Both the position numbers and the translations under genes were made by a program. DNA of 38,587 nt, from assembly GCA_022447165.1 (NCBI GenBank), contig JAKVBR010000002.1, forward strand, positions 1 through 38,587. The letters are read 5' to 3'. This stretch comes from Phycisphaerales bacterium. GTDB lineage: Bacteria; Planctomycetota; Phycisphaerae; Phycisphaerales; SM1A02. The notes under the pieces were generated by a model, which was not told where the DNA came from, made no database searches, and saw nothing but the letters and a program-made list of their open reading frames with translations. Shown piece after piece: positions 32,064-38,587 of the stretch (position 1 is the stretch's first letter; every line of letters starts with the position of its first letter).

Positions 32064-32443
32064 TCTTCTGTCCTTTGATTATTTGATTTGGCTCTTCGCT
32101 CATCTTCTTCTCTTGCTTCAGCAATGCTTGAAAGCACTTCTTGTTGCTTCAACAATTGTTCATCGATCTTAAATGTGAATGCGGGCATTTTTCTGAACCG
32201 AACTTTGTCAGAAACTTGTCTACGAATCCAAGTTGCTGCAGATGAGACACCTCTCATCGAGATTTTACTGTACTTGTGTGGAGTCACAGAGCAGTACACC
32301 GTTGCTTGCGTTAAATCAGGTGCAACATCTACTCTAGTTACAGTAATGAGCCCTTTTACTCGTGGGTCAGCAAGCCCCTTAGACAACACATTTTGTATTG
32401 CCCTTTGGAGAGTTGTACTGACTTGGTCAGTTCGCTGCGTCAT
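32060..32443 (-). CDS. rbfA: ribosome-binding factor A
   Basis: A 127-residue protein matching RbfA: early TDQVSTTLQRAIQNVLSKGL, DPRVKGLITVTRVDVAPDL, and the KH-like ATVYCSV and VRFRKMPAFTFKID. RbfA binds the 30S subunit during 16S rRNA maturation. The ATG at 32443 is taken; a TTG one codon earlier directly follows the infB stop. Order nusA-infB-rbfA as in many bacteria. Confidence 0.93.
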   Translation of the reverse strand: MTQRTDQVSTTLQRAIQNVLSKGLADPRVKGLITVTRVDVAPDLTQATVYCSVTPHKYSKISMRGVSSAATWIRRQVSDKVRFRKMPAFTFKIDEQLLKQQEVLSSIAEAREEDERRAKSNNQRTEE

Positions 32444-32446
32444 CAA

Positions 32447-34981
32447 TTAGCTGTCAAGCGAACGCTTGACCTCCAGTGATTTATAACATTCAATCACATC
32501 GCCAACTTTGATATCTGAATAGCCCTCGATGTTCATGCCGCACTCCTGGCCAGAACGAACTTCTTTGGCGTCATCTTTGAATCGTTTGAGTTGATCAAGC
32601 CGTCTGTCTGCCTCGATCACGATGCCGTCTCTTGTTACACGAATTTGTTGGTGACGTTCGATGGTACCATCTGTGACATAACAACCAGCAATCATGCCGA
32701 CCTTCGAAATCTTAAAGACGTCTCGGACTTCCGCATGACCAAGCACTTCAAGTTTAATCTCAGGATCAAGTAGACCTTCAAGCGCTTTTGTAAGATCATC
32801 AGTCAAGTCATAAATCACATCGTAATACCGAATCTCGACGCCCTTCTGTTCTGCCGTCCTGCGCGCTTTAGCGGTACTTGTGACATTAAATCCTACGATG
32901 ATTGCGCCGCTTGCTTCTGCAAGGTTGACGTCAGATTCATTAATCCCGCCAACGCCAGAGTGTTTAATCGCAATGACTGCTTCGTCGTTACCAATCTTTC
33001 CGATTGATGAGCGAAGCGTTTCGATTGAACCCTGAACATCACCTTTCACGATCACAGGCAGTTCCCTTTGGTCAGCAATCTTCATCTGGTCAAAGATGTT
33101 GTCGAGCGTCACTTTCTCTCTTGAGAGTTCTGCTTGTCTGAGTTGTTGGACGCGTTCTTTCGCTGCGTTTTCCGCTTCTTTAAGGGATTTCACAATGTAG
33201 AACTTATCACCAGCATCGGGCACTTCTGAAAGTCCGAGGACTTGGAGTGGCGTTGAAGGCAATCCTTCTTCGACTTGCTCGCCATGCTCATTCATCAACG
33301 CGCGAACGCGACCGAAACCACGTCCTGCCACAATGAAGTCGCCTTTCCTTAGGCAACCTTGCTGAACAAGAATGTTTGCAACTGGTCCGCGACCCTCTGC
33401 AACATGCGCTTCAATAATCGTGCCTTCAGCAGGGCCTTCAAAGTCCGCTTTTAACTCGAGGAGTTCTGCTTGGTAATCGAGCACTTCTAGCAAATCTTGA
33501 ATTCCGATTTTTTCGATTGCACTTGTCTTAATAACTTCGATGTCTCCGCCCCAATCAACAGGGTTGAGTTCATGCTCAGCAAGTTGTCCAAGGATGCGTT
33601 GAATGTTTTCTTCAGTTGCTTGCTGTTTGTCAATTTTGTTCAGTGCAATGACTAATGGAACGCCCGCTGCTTTTGCGTGATTAATCGACTCAATTGTTTG
33701 AGGCATCACGCCGTCGTCAGCAGCAATAACAAGAACAACAACATCCGTCACCTTCGCACCTCGTGCACGCATTTCAGTAAATGCTTCGTGGCCGGGCGTG
33801 TCGATGAACGTGACTAATCGTTCCGTTTCACCAGCAACAACTGGCACTCTAAATGCACTTGTTGCCTGGGTGATTCCGCCTGCTTCACCATCTGCAACAT
33901 TTGCGCTACGGATCGTGTCAAGCAGTGACGTCTTACCGTGGTCAACGTGACCCAAAATTGTGACAACTGGTGACCGTGGTTGCTCATTTTGTACTTCTCT
34001 ACTTGAGAATGATTCAGCAATCACGTCTTCAGCAGTTTTTGCTTCAACAACTTCGAGTTCGATGCCAAACTCCATCATCATTTCTACTGCAGTATCAGTT
34101 TCGATAGAGTCATTAACCGTCTTCATTTCACCTGCGAGCATGAGCTTTTTCAAAATTTCCGCGGCTTTAATGCCTGTCACTGCAGAAAGTTCTTTGATGA
34201 AGATTGGTTCAGAAACTGAAACTTTGCCACCTGTTTGAGCAAGTGTTTTTGCTCGTTCTGCTGGCTTGTCTGATCGCTTTTGACTATCTCGGCGTGCCTG
34301 CCTAAAGAAGCCACCACTCCTTCTTAAACGATTCTCTCGCTCAAGAAGATCTTGTTTCCGCCAGTTGGAATTGTTTCGGTCATCTTGTTGCTGTTGATTT
34401 TGGCGCGTGCCTCGCTCTGGTTGCCTTGTGGTTGTTCGGCGTTTGTTGCGCCTTGAACCCCTGCCACCATCTTCTTGTGGAGGCATTTGTTCTGGCATAC
34501 GAACTCCGCCGCCCATCTGAGCAGCAGGTCCAGTTGGCGCTTGCCGTGGGCGTCGCGGTTTTGGTTCTGGCTCTGGTTCTTCAATACGAATCACTCGTGG
34601 TCCAGCCATTTTTGCTTTCGCTGGCGTATCCATTTTGCGACCAACGGGCTTGACTGGCTCTGCCTTTGAGTCATCATCTGTCTTCTCGGTTGCCTTTAAA
34701 CCACCCGACTTCTTAGTCGTCTTTTTCTTAGTCTTTTTCTTTGCTTTTGCTTTTACTGCAGCGATGTTGACTTTTTCCGCTGTTTCAATTGCAGAAGATT
34801 GACCTTCACTTTCACTAAACCACTCACTAATCGTTGCTGCCAATCCAGCAGAAACTGCAGACATGTGATTTGTAATGTCTGGAATCCCCTCACTTTGACA
34901 TTTCGCAACGATGTCCTTGGAACCAACGCCAAGTTTCTTGGCTAATTGGTGGACTCGAGTTGTCGATGTTTTCTTTGCCAC
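32447..34981 (-). CDS. infB: translation initiation factor IF-2
   Basis: An 844-residue GTPase. The N-terminal IF2_N helix bundle (TTRVHQLAKKLGVGSKDIVA) is followed by a long Lys/Pro/Gln-rich linker (about 70-250), a second IF2_N-like module (SEPIFIKELSAVTGIKAAEI), then the G domain: G1 GHVDHGKT (344-351), G3 DTPGHEAF, G4 NKID. Domains II-IV include VKGDVQGSIETL and the fMet-tRNA-binding C-terminal domain with ERHQQIRVTRDG and ECGMNIEGY. It recruits fMet-tRNA to the 30S subunit. The linker holds a KKKTKKKTTKK tract similar to the tails of topo VI and the HhH protein. It is 33 bp downstream of nusA. Confidence 0.97.
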   Translation of the reverse strand: MAKKTSTTRVHQLAKKLGVGSKDIVAKCQSEGIPDITNHMSAVSAGLAATISEWFSESEGQSSAIETAEKVNIAAVKAKAKKKTKKKTTKKSGGLKATEKTDDDSKAEPVKPVGRKMDTPAKAKMAGPRVIRIEEPEPEPKPRRPRQAPTGPAAQMGGGVRMPEQMPPQEDGGRGSRRNKRRTTTRQPERGTRQNQQQQDDRNNSNWRKQDLLERENRLRRSGGFFRQARRDSQKRSDKPAERAKTLAQTGGKVSVSEPIFIKELSAVTGIKAAEILKKLMLAGEMKTVNDSIETDTAVEMMMEFGIELEVVEAKTAEDVIAESFSSREVQNEQPRSPVVTILGHVDHGKTSLLDTIRSANVADGEAGGITQATSAFRVPVVAGETERLVTFIDTPGHEAFTEMRARGAKVTDVVVLVIAADDGVMPQTIESINHAKAAGVPLVIALNKIDKQQATEENIQRILGQLAEHELNPVDWGGDIEVIKTSAIEKIGIQDLLEVLDYQAELLELKADFEGPAEGTIIEAHVAEGRGPVANILVQQGCLRKGDFIVAGRGFGRVRALMNEHGEQVEEGLPSTPLQVLGLSEVPDAGDKFYIVKSLKEAENAAKERVQQLRQAELSREKVTLDNIFDQMKIADQRELPVIVKGDVQGSIETLRSSIGKIGNDEAVIAIKHSGVGGINESDVNLAEASGAIIVGFNVTSTAKARRTAEQKGVEIRYYDVIYDLTDDLTKALEGLLDPEIKLEVLGHAEVRDVFKISKVGMIAGCYVTDGTIERHQQIRVTRDGIVIEADRRLDQLKRFKDDAKEVRSGQECGMNIEGYSDIKVGDVIECYKSLEVKRSLDS

Positions 34982-35014
34982 GTATGTGCTCCAATCAATA
35001 GTTGGTTTAAGGAG

Positions 35015-36436
35015 TTATTCCTGTTCAGTTACTGCTGCTTCAGTTTGTTCATCAGTTACTGCTACTTCAGTTTGTTCATCAGTTGCAGGTGCTTCTTCCG
35101 CTTCAGTTGCATCATCTGATGTCTCAGCTGCATCGTCACCAAAATTCAGAATTGAATCTGCTGCTGCCTCGCTGTTTTCATCAGTTGCTGCGAGGACCGC
35201 GTCTGCAGCTGCTTCTTCTTCAGCACGCAGTGCTTCTTCAGCCAGTTTCGCTGCTTCTTGTTGAGCCGTCACTTCTTTCGAGCGCTCGATTGCTTGGTTA
35301 ATGATTCTGTCTGAAACTTGCTTTGGAATCTCAAGATCTTCTTCAAGAACATTTCGTCCGATTTCTTCAACATCGAAAATGCTGATGATGCCCATAGCCG
35401 CCATGCGATCAAGCATCTCTTCTTCAACACCTTCAACTGGCTTTAATGCATCCCATAAGATTTCAAGACCCTTCTGGTATTCTTCAGGAGTCAAAATGTC
35501 GATGTCCCAGCCGGTTAAACGCGCTGCAAGTCGAACGTTCTGACCTCGTCTACCAATTGCAAGTGACAACTGATCATCACGAACAATGATGGTTGCCCGA
35601 CCGAGCTCAAAACATAAACTCACATCATCGACTTCTGCTGGTTTGAGTGCATTTGAAATCAATACTTGGCTTGACTCGTTCCAGCGAACAATGTCGATTT
35701 TTTCGCCTCCAAGCTCTTCAACAATGTTGCGAATTCGCGAACCACGAACACCAACGCATGCGCCAACTGGGTCAACTTTTGAATCATTTGATGTGACCGC
35801 GATCTTTGTTCTAAAACCCGGTTCGCGTGACATCGCATGAATCTCGATGACATGCTCTTGGACTTCAGGGACTTCTGCTTCAAAGAGGCGACGAATAAAG
35901 TCATGGTGGCTACGAGACAAGACGATTTTAATCTGGCTACCAGTGTCGCGTACATCGATGATGTAACAACGAACTCTGTCGCCTGCTCTAAACTGCTCTC
36001 CAGGAATCTGCTCACTGCGAGGCATGAATCCCTCAACGCGACCGCCCTTGTCAAGTTGTACAATGAGTGAACCGCCCTCGTAACGGCTGCACGTGCCTGT
36101 GACGAGTTCGCCTGCTTTATCAATGTATTCATCAAAAATGCCCGAGCGTTCATCTTCTCTGAACCTTTGAATCATGACTTGTTTTGCTGTTTGCGCTGGA
36201 ATCCGGCCCAATTCTTCAAGCGGAACTTCCACAGCACCTTCATCTAAATGACGCCAAATGCAAATCTCGCCTGTAAGTGCGTCCATATTGCATGAAAACT
36301 CTTCTGTATCGAGCGAATTGAAATGCTTGCGCGCTGCACTGACCATCGCTTGCTCAAGGTCAGCAATGATGACCGATTTGTCAATCTTTCTCTGTTTTGC
36401 AATTGAGTCGATGAGGCGGATTGTTTCTTGATTCAT
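35015..36436 (-). CDS. nusA: transcription termination/antitermination factor NusA
   Basis: A 473-residue NusA: an N-terminal RNAP-binding domain (~1-125), S1 domain (~135-200, GTCSRYEGGSLIVQLDKGGR), and tandem KH domains (KVDPVGACVGVRGSRIRNIV; QLSLAIGRRGQNVRLAARLT). After about residue 345 the C-terminal part has a helical MLDRMAAMGIISIFDVEEIG segment and ends in an acidic Glu/Ala/Thr tail with short repeats (TDEQTE). It binds RNA polymerase and modulates pausing, termination and antitermination. AGGA lies 8 nt before the ATG. No rimP gene is found upstream, where it usually is; a structured leader with an intrinsic terminator precedes it. Confidence 0.95.
   Translation of the reverse strand: MNQETIRLIDSIAKQRKIDKSVIIADLEQAMVSAARKHFNSLDTEEFSCNMDALTGEICIWRHLDEGAVEVPLEELGRIPAQTAKQVMIQRFREDERSGIFDEYIDKAGELVTGTCSRYEGGSLIVQLDKGGRVEGFMPRSEQIPGEQFRAGDRVRCYIIDVRDTGSQIKIVLSRSHHDFIRRLFEAEVPEVQEHVIEIHAMSREPGFRTKIAVTSNDSKVDPVGACVGVRGSRIRNIVEELGGEKIDIVRWNESSQVLISNALKPAEVDDVSLCFELGRATIIVRDDQLSLAIGRRGQNVRLAARLTGWDIDILTPEEYQKGLEILWDALKPVEGVEEEMLDRMAAMGIISIFDVEEIGRNVLEEDLEIPKQVSDRIINQAIERSKEVTAQQEAAKLAEEALRAEEEAAADAVLAATDENSEAAADSILNFGDDAAETSDDATEAEEAPATDEQTEVAVTDEQTEAAVTEQE
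35025..35086 (-). repeat. 27-bp tandem repeat in the nusA 3' end
   Basis: Two adjacent 27-bp copies (35025-35051 and 35052-35078) differ at one base, and a third partial copy follows. They encode nine-residue units of the TDEQTEVAV type in the acidic tail of NusA. Confidence 0.8.
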
Positions 36437-36502
36437 GGATTCTTCCTATCTCTGTAATTGTTGAATTGTTTGATTGTTAAGTTATCTTTAGAAAATAAAA
36501 AA
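36437..36502 (-). promoter_or_regulatory. nusA leader segment after the terminator
   Basis: A 66-nt AT-rich stretch between the hairpin terminator and the nusA start, containing the AGGA ribosome site. No confident promoter motif is visible, so nusA could depend on read-through of the terminator. Confidence 0.4.
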
Positions 36503-36521
36503 GGGGCCGACAAGCGGTCCC
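36503..36521 (-). terminator. intrinsic terminator in the nusA leader
   Basis: On the minus strand a GC-rich 7-bp stem (CGGTCCC 36515-36521 complement, with GGGGCCG 36503-36509 complement, one G-T pair, 5-nt loop) is followed directly by six T and then ATTTT. The U-run exists only in the minus-strand orientation. It lies 66 nt before nusA, so it either ends a small RNA or acts as an attenuator for nusA. Confidence 0.75.
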
Positions 36522-36643
36522 GTGGTCAGGTAACTGACGGGTGTCATACGACACAATCGATCTACGCACTTCGCTCAGATCACGCCCTATGCTCCTGGCA
36601 TTGTTGCCATTCATGGAGACACGTGGCCACGGGATGACTGCGA

Positions 36644-36688
36644 TTAGCAGTCATGGTTTACTTGTTGTAAGGATCCAGTTTGGATCAT
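36644..36688 (-). CDS. possible 14-residue leader peptide in the nusA leader
   Basis: ATG at 36688 with AGGAG seven bases upstream, a near-ideal Shine-Dalgarno sequence. It encodes MIQTGSLQQVNHDC then TAA at 36644-36646. The stop lies in the loop of the 36634-36654 hairpin, about 12 nt before the long-range antiterminator strand (36627-36633). Short and not otherwise supported; listed because position and ribosome site fit a regulatory uORF. Confidence 0.35.
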   Translation of the reverse strand: MIQTGSLQQVNHDC

Positions 36689-36802
36689 TACATCACTCCT
36701 TTCACAGTGAAACGGGTTGGCAGCAACCAGTTTGCTGCCTTGAAACGGTACAGGGTACGCGTAGTGGCAATAAAACGCAACTCACTGACGTCAAGTACCC
36801 TC

Positions 36803-36808
36803 TATAAT
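36803..36808 (+). promoter_or_regulatory. putative -10 box (TATAAT) for the DsbD gene
   Basis: A perfect TATAAT lies only 7 bp before the ATG at 36816, implying a leaderless or nearly leaderless transcript. No -35 at standard distance was found. Confidence 0.45.
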
Positions 36809-36815
36809 TAACGGA

Positions 36816-38587
36816 ATGCAACCTTTAAAAACGCTATTTTTAGTCCTGCTATCGCTGTTTTTGCCAAATTGCCTTTTTGGGCAGCAAGGCAATTTCCATG
36901 ATTCAAGGGACAAAGTCACGGTTTCTACGATGCTCGACCAATCCCAGGTCCCGCAAGGTGGAGATGCCATACTTGCAGTCATCCTAGAACACGAGGACAC
37001 ATGGCATGCCCACACAAACAACCCCGTCGTGCCAGCAGAACTTGGCTCAGCAGAAGATTACATTGCGACCAAACTTCACTTCGACATTCCTGATAGCACA
37101 GGTGTCACCATTCATGATGGTTTTATTCAGTGGCCAAAACCCCATACAGTCAATGTTGGATTCGGTAGTTCCCCAGTTGACTACGAAGTGTTCGATGGCA
37201 CAGCCATCATTTATGTTCCACTGACTGTCGATTCAGATGCCACACTTGGCAACATCACCATCAACTTGAAACCCGTGTTCCAAGTGTGCGATGACTCAAG
37301 TTGTATGCGTCCAACTCCAAAACCAGGTGATGGAAGCAGATGGGATGATTATGGGTATCCAATTGAAATTGAAGTGATTGCATCAGATGAAGCAGGCAAT
37401 GCAGCATTGCAAACACATCCCGTGTTTAACTCTTTTGACAGTTCCGTCTTTGCTCGCATTCATGCAGGTGAAAAAGGTGCTGAGGAACACATCGTGGCCT
37501 TTGATGCGTTCGGATTGAAATTTTCAATCGACACAAGGGGCATTGGAGGATTGTATTTGCTACTACTCGTTGCAATGGGTGGCGGTTTCTTGCTCAACCT
37601 AACACCATGTGTGCTTCCTGTGATTCCAATCAAAATCATGGGGCTCAGTGCTGGCGCACAAAGTCGCGCAAAAACACTACTGCTTGGCTTCTGGATGATG
37701 CTTGGCGTGATGTCCCTATGGCTCGCAATCGGTTTTGCCATTGCGGGTATCAGTTCGTTTTCTGCAATCAATCAGTTGTTCCAATATCCATCATTTACGA
37801 TTTGCTTAGGGCTATTCATTGGCATCATGGCGATTGGCATGGGCGGACTCTTTACGATTCGTTTGCCTAATGCCGTCTATAAAGTCAATCCAAAGCATGA
37901 TTCTGTGCTTGGTTCATTTTTGTTTGGCATGATGACTGCAGTACTTTCTACACCATGTACTGCTCCATTTATGGGTGCTGCTGCTGCATGGGCAGCAAAA
38001 CAAGAGCAATGGCTCACGCTGACAGTGTTCGGCGCTATTGGATTTGGCATGGCAGTGCCCTACCTCGTTCTTGCGGCATTCCCAAAACTCGTTGAGAAAA
38101 TGCCAAGAGCAGGCGAAGCAAGTGAACTCATTAAACAAGTCATGGGGCTGTTGATGCTCGCTGCGGCTGCATACTTTGTAGGTGTCGGATTCAGCGGTAT
38201 TTTTCAGCAAGAAGGCTCGCCACCCACTCGCATGTACCTGTGGCTTGTCGTGTTCTGTGTTGCTGCTTCTGGCGTTTGGTTATGTATACGAACGCTTAAG
38301 ATTGCAAAACGAAATGGTCCAAAACTAGTTTTTGCTTCAATCGGTACATTGCTTGCAGTTGCTTCGATTGCAACTGGCTTCCAACTCACCGATAAGGGAC
38401 CAATTGACTGGAACTACTACACGCCAGAAGTTCTTCAAAGTGAAATTGACAGCAATCATGTCACTGTGATTGAATTCACTGCAGAATGGTGCTTGAATTG
38501 CAAACTCCTTGAGAACACTGTCCTCAACCAACAAGAGATTGTTGAACTCTTCAAACAAGAAGATGTCACGCCAATCAAAGTCGACTT
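36816..38587 (+). CDS. DsbD-type thiol:disulfide interchange protein (3' end beyond window)
   Basis: Open from ATG 36816 to the window end (590 residues seen). The N-terminus is a signal peptide (MQPLKTLFLVLLSLFLP...). A periplasmic DsbD-alpha-like domain covers about 25-210 and has a cysteine pair CDDSSC near 159-164. The membrane domain follows (about 248-530) with the paired transmembrane cysteines in NLTPCVLPVIPIK and LSTPCTAPFMGAA. The start of the C-terminal thioredoxin-like domain has EFTAEWCLNCKLLE with a CxxC motif. DsbD moves electrons from cytoplasmic thioredoxin to periplasmic thiol proteins. The N-domain resembles the 'thiol:disulfide interchange, DsbD-like' family more than E. 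coli DsbD itself. It is divergent from the nusA leader. Confidence 0.88.
   Translation, partial: MQPLKTLFLVLLSLFLPNCLFGQQGNFHDSRDKVTVSTMLDQSQVPQGGDAILAVILEHEDTWHAHTNNPVVPAELGSAEDYIATKLHFDIPDSTGVTIHDGFIQWPKPHTVNVGFGSSPVDYEVFDGTAIIYVPLTVDSDATLGNITINLKPVFQVCDDSSCMRPTPKPGDGSRWDDYGYPIEIEVIASDEAGNAALQTHPVFNSFDSSVFARIHAGEKGAEEHIVAFDAFGLKFSIDTRGIGGLYLLLLVAMGGGFLLNLTPCVLPVIPIKIMGLSAGAQSRAKTLLLGFWMMLGVMSLWLAIGFAIAGISSFSAINQLFQYPSFTICLGLFIGIMAIGMGGLFTIRLPNAVYKVNPKHDSVLGSFLFGMMTAVLSTPCTAPFMGAAAAWAAKQEQWLTLTVFGAIGFGMAVPYLVLAAFPKLVEKMPRAGEASELIKQVMGLLMLAAAAYFVGVGFSGIFQQEGSPPTRMYLWLVVFCVAASGVWLCIRTLKIAKRNGPKLVFASIGTLLAVASIATGFQLTDKGPIDWNYYTPEVLQSEIDSNHVTVIEFTAEWCLNCKLLENTVLNQQEIVELFKQEDVTPIKVD

Larger units (their letters stand above)
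36503..36739 (-). ncRNA. highly structured RNA/leader region before nusA
   Basis: Read on the minus strand, this 237-nt region is a row of perfect hairpins: 36719-36739 (8 bp), 36672-36686 (6 bp), 36634-36654 (8 bp), 36592-36618 (CTCC plus TGGCA stem), 36559-36581 (5 bp), 36541-36554 (5 bp), 36525-36538 (5 bp), then the terminator. A 7-bp long-range helix (36627-36633 with 36519-36525) encloses four of them as a multibranch loop. I found no match to tmRNA, RNase P, SRP, 6S, cobalamin or T-box signatures. It may be a nusA attenuator leader or a free small RNA. Confidence 0.6.

Noticed and set aside
36503..36739. tmRNA
   Set aside because: A short ORF is present, but there is no TTCRANNC T-arm with a matching stem, no acceptor end and no tag like ANDNYALAA.
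36503..36780. Cobalamin riboswitch
   Set aside because: Fragments like CCAGGAG and GCCACT occur, but in the wrong order and without the rest of the B12-box core.

Overview
The window looks like a chromosomal, mostly housekeeping segment of a bacterium of the phylum Planctomycetota, probably class Phycisphaerae. This placement is an inference. It rests on an ECF sigma factor followed by a membrane protein with a planctomycete-style H-X9-DG domain, a sigma-70 protein with an unusual N-terminus, a NapH/CcoG-like polyferredoxin fused to TPRs, lysine-rich 'AKKK' tails on DNA-related proteins, and a complete type IIB topoisomerase (topo VI), which is rare in bacteria. Base composition is moderate. 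Gene density is high, with many 4-nt ATGA/GTGA stop/start overlaps. I see no insertion sequence, prophage, CRISPR array or rRNA operon.

Layout. 1-2400: the tail of an unidentified gene, a PTS EIIA-type gene, and a convergent membrane polyferredoxin-TPR gene. 2400-4000: a sigma-70 family factor and ndk on the minus strand. 4160-7110: a two-gene topo VI operon (top6B-top6A, overlapping by 1 nt). 7121-8711: an ANTAR response regulator with its own promoter, and a convergent lipid kinase. 8889-12293: rpsO-pnp-histidine kinase (minus). 12399-14003: serA. 14010-15251: class I aminotransferase. 15296-16403: prfB with the classical +1 programmed frameshift site. 16375-18087: rpmI-rplT-methyltransferase-GNAT (minus). 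18189-19678: ECF sigma and putative anti-sigma/sensor. 19705-20708: lipoprotein and M50 protease. 20712-22375: rpsP-trmD-rplS with promoter and terminator. 22403-26894: tRNA-Lys, SNF2 helicase, SWIM protein and a small protein (minus). 27266-28567: small protein, tyrosine recombinase (Xer type) and terminator. 28574-36739: a long minus-strand translation/transcription operon of nusA, infB, rbfA, an HhH-GPD-like protein, a TPR protein, yebC and a lipoprotein, preceded by a highly structured leader RNA with an intrinsic terminator. 36816-end: a divergent DsbD-type thiol:disulfide interchange protein, cut by the window end.

Most genes are standard information-processing functions: transcription elongation (nusA), initiation (infB, rbfA), release (prfB), ribosomal proteins and tRNA modification (trmD). 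The parts most worth a second look are: (i) the bacterial topo VI operon, whose subunits carry histone-H1-like lysine tails at the adjoining ends; (ii) the structured region 36503-36739 before nusA, where a long-range helix and an intrinsic terminator share three bases and a 14-codon ORF with a strong Shine-Dalgarno sequence runs through it; (iii) the HhH-GPD-like protein that has apparently lost the catalytic lysine and the Fe-S cluster but has a lysine-repeat tail; and (iv) the ECF sigma/H-X9-DG sensor pair.
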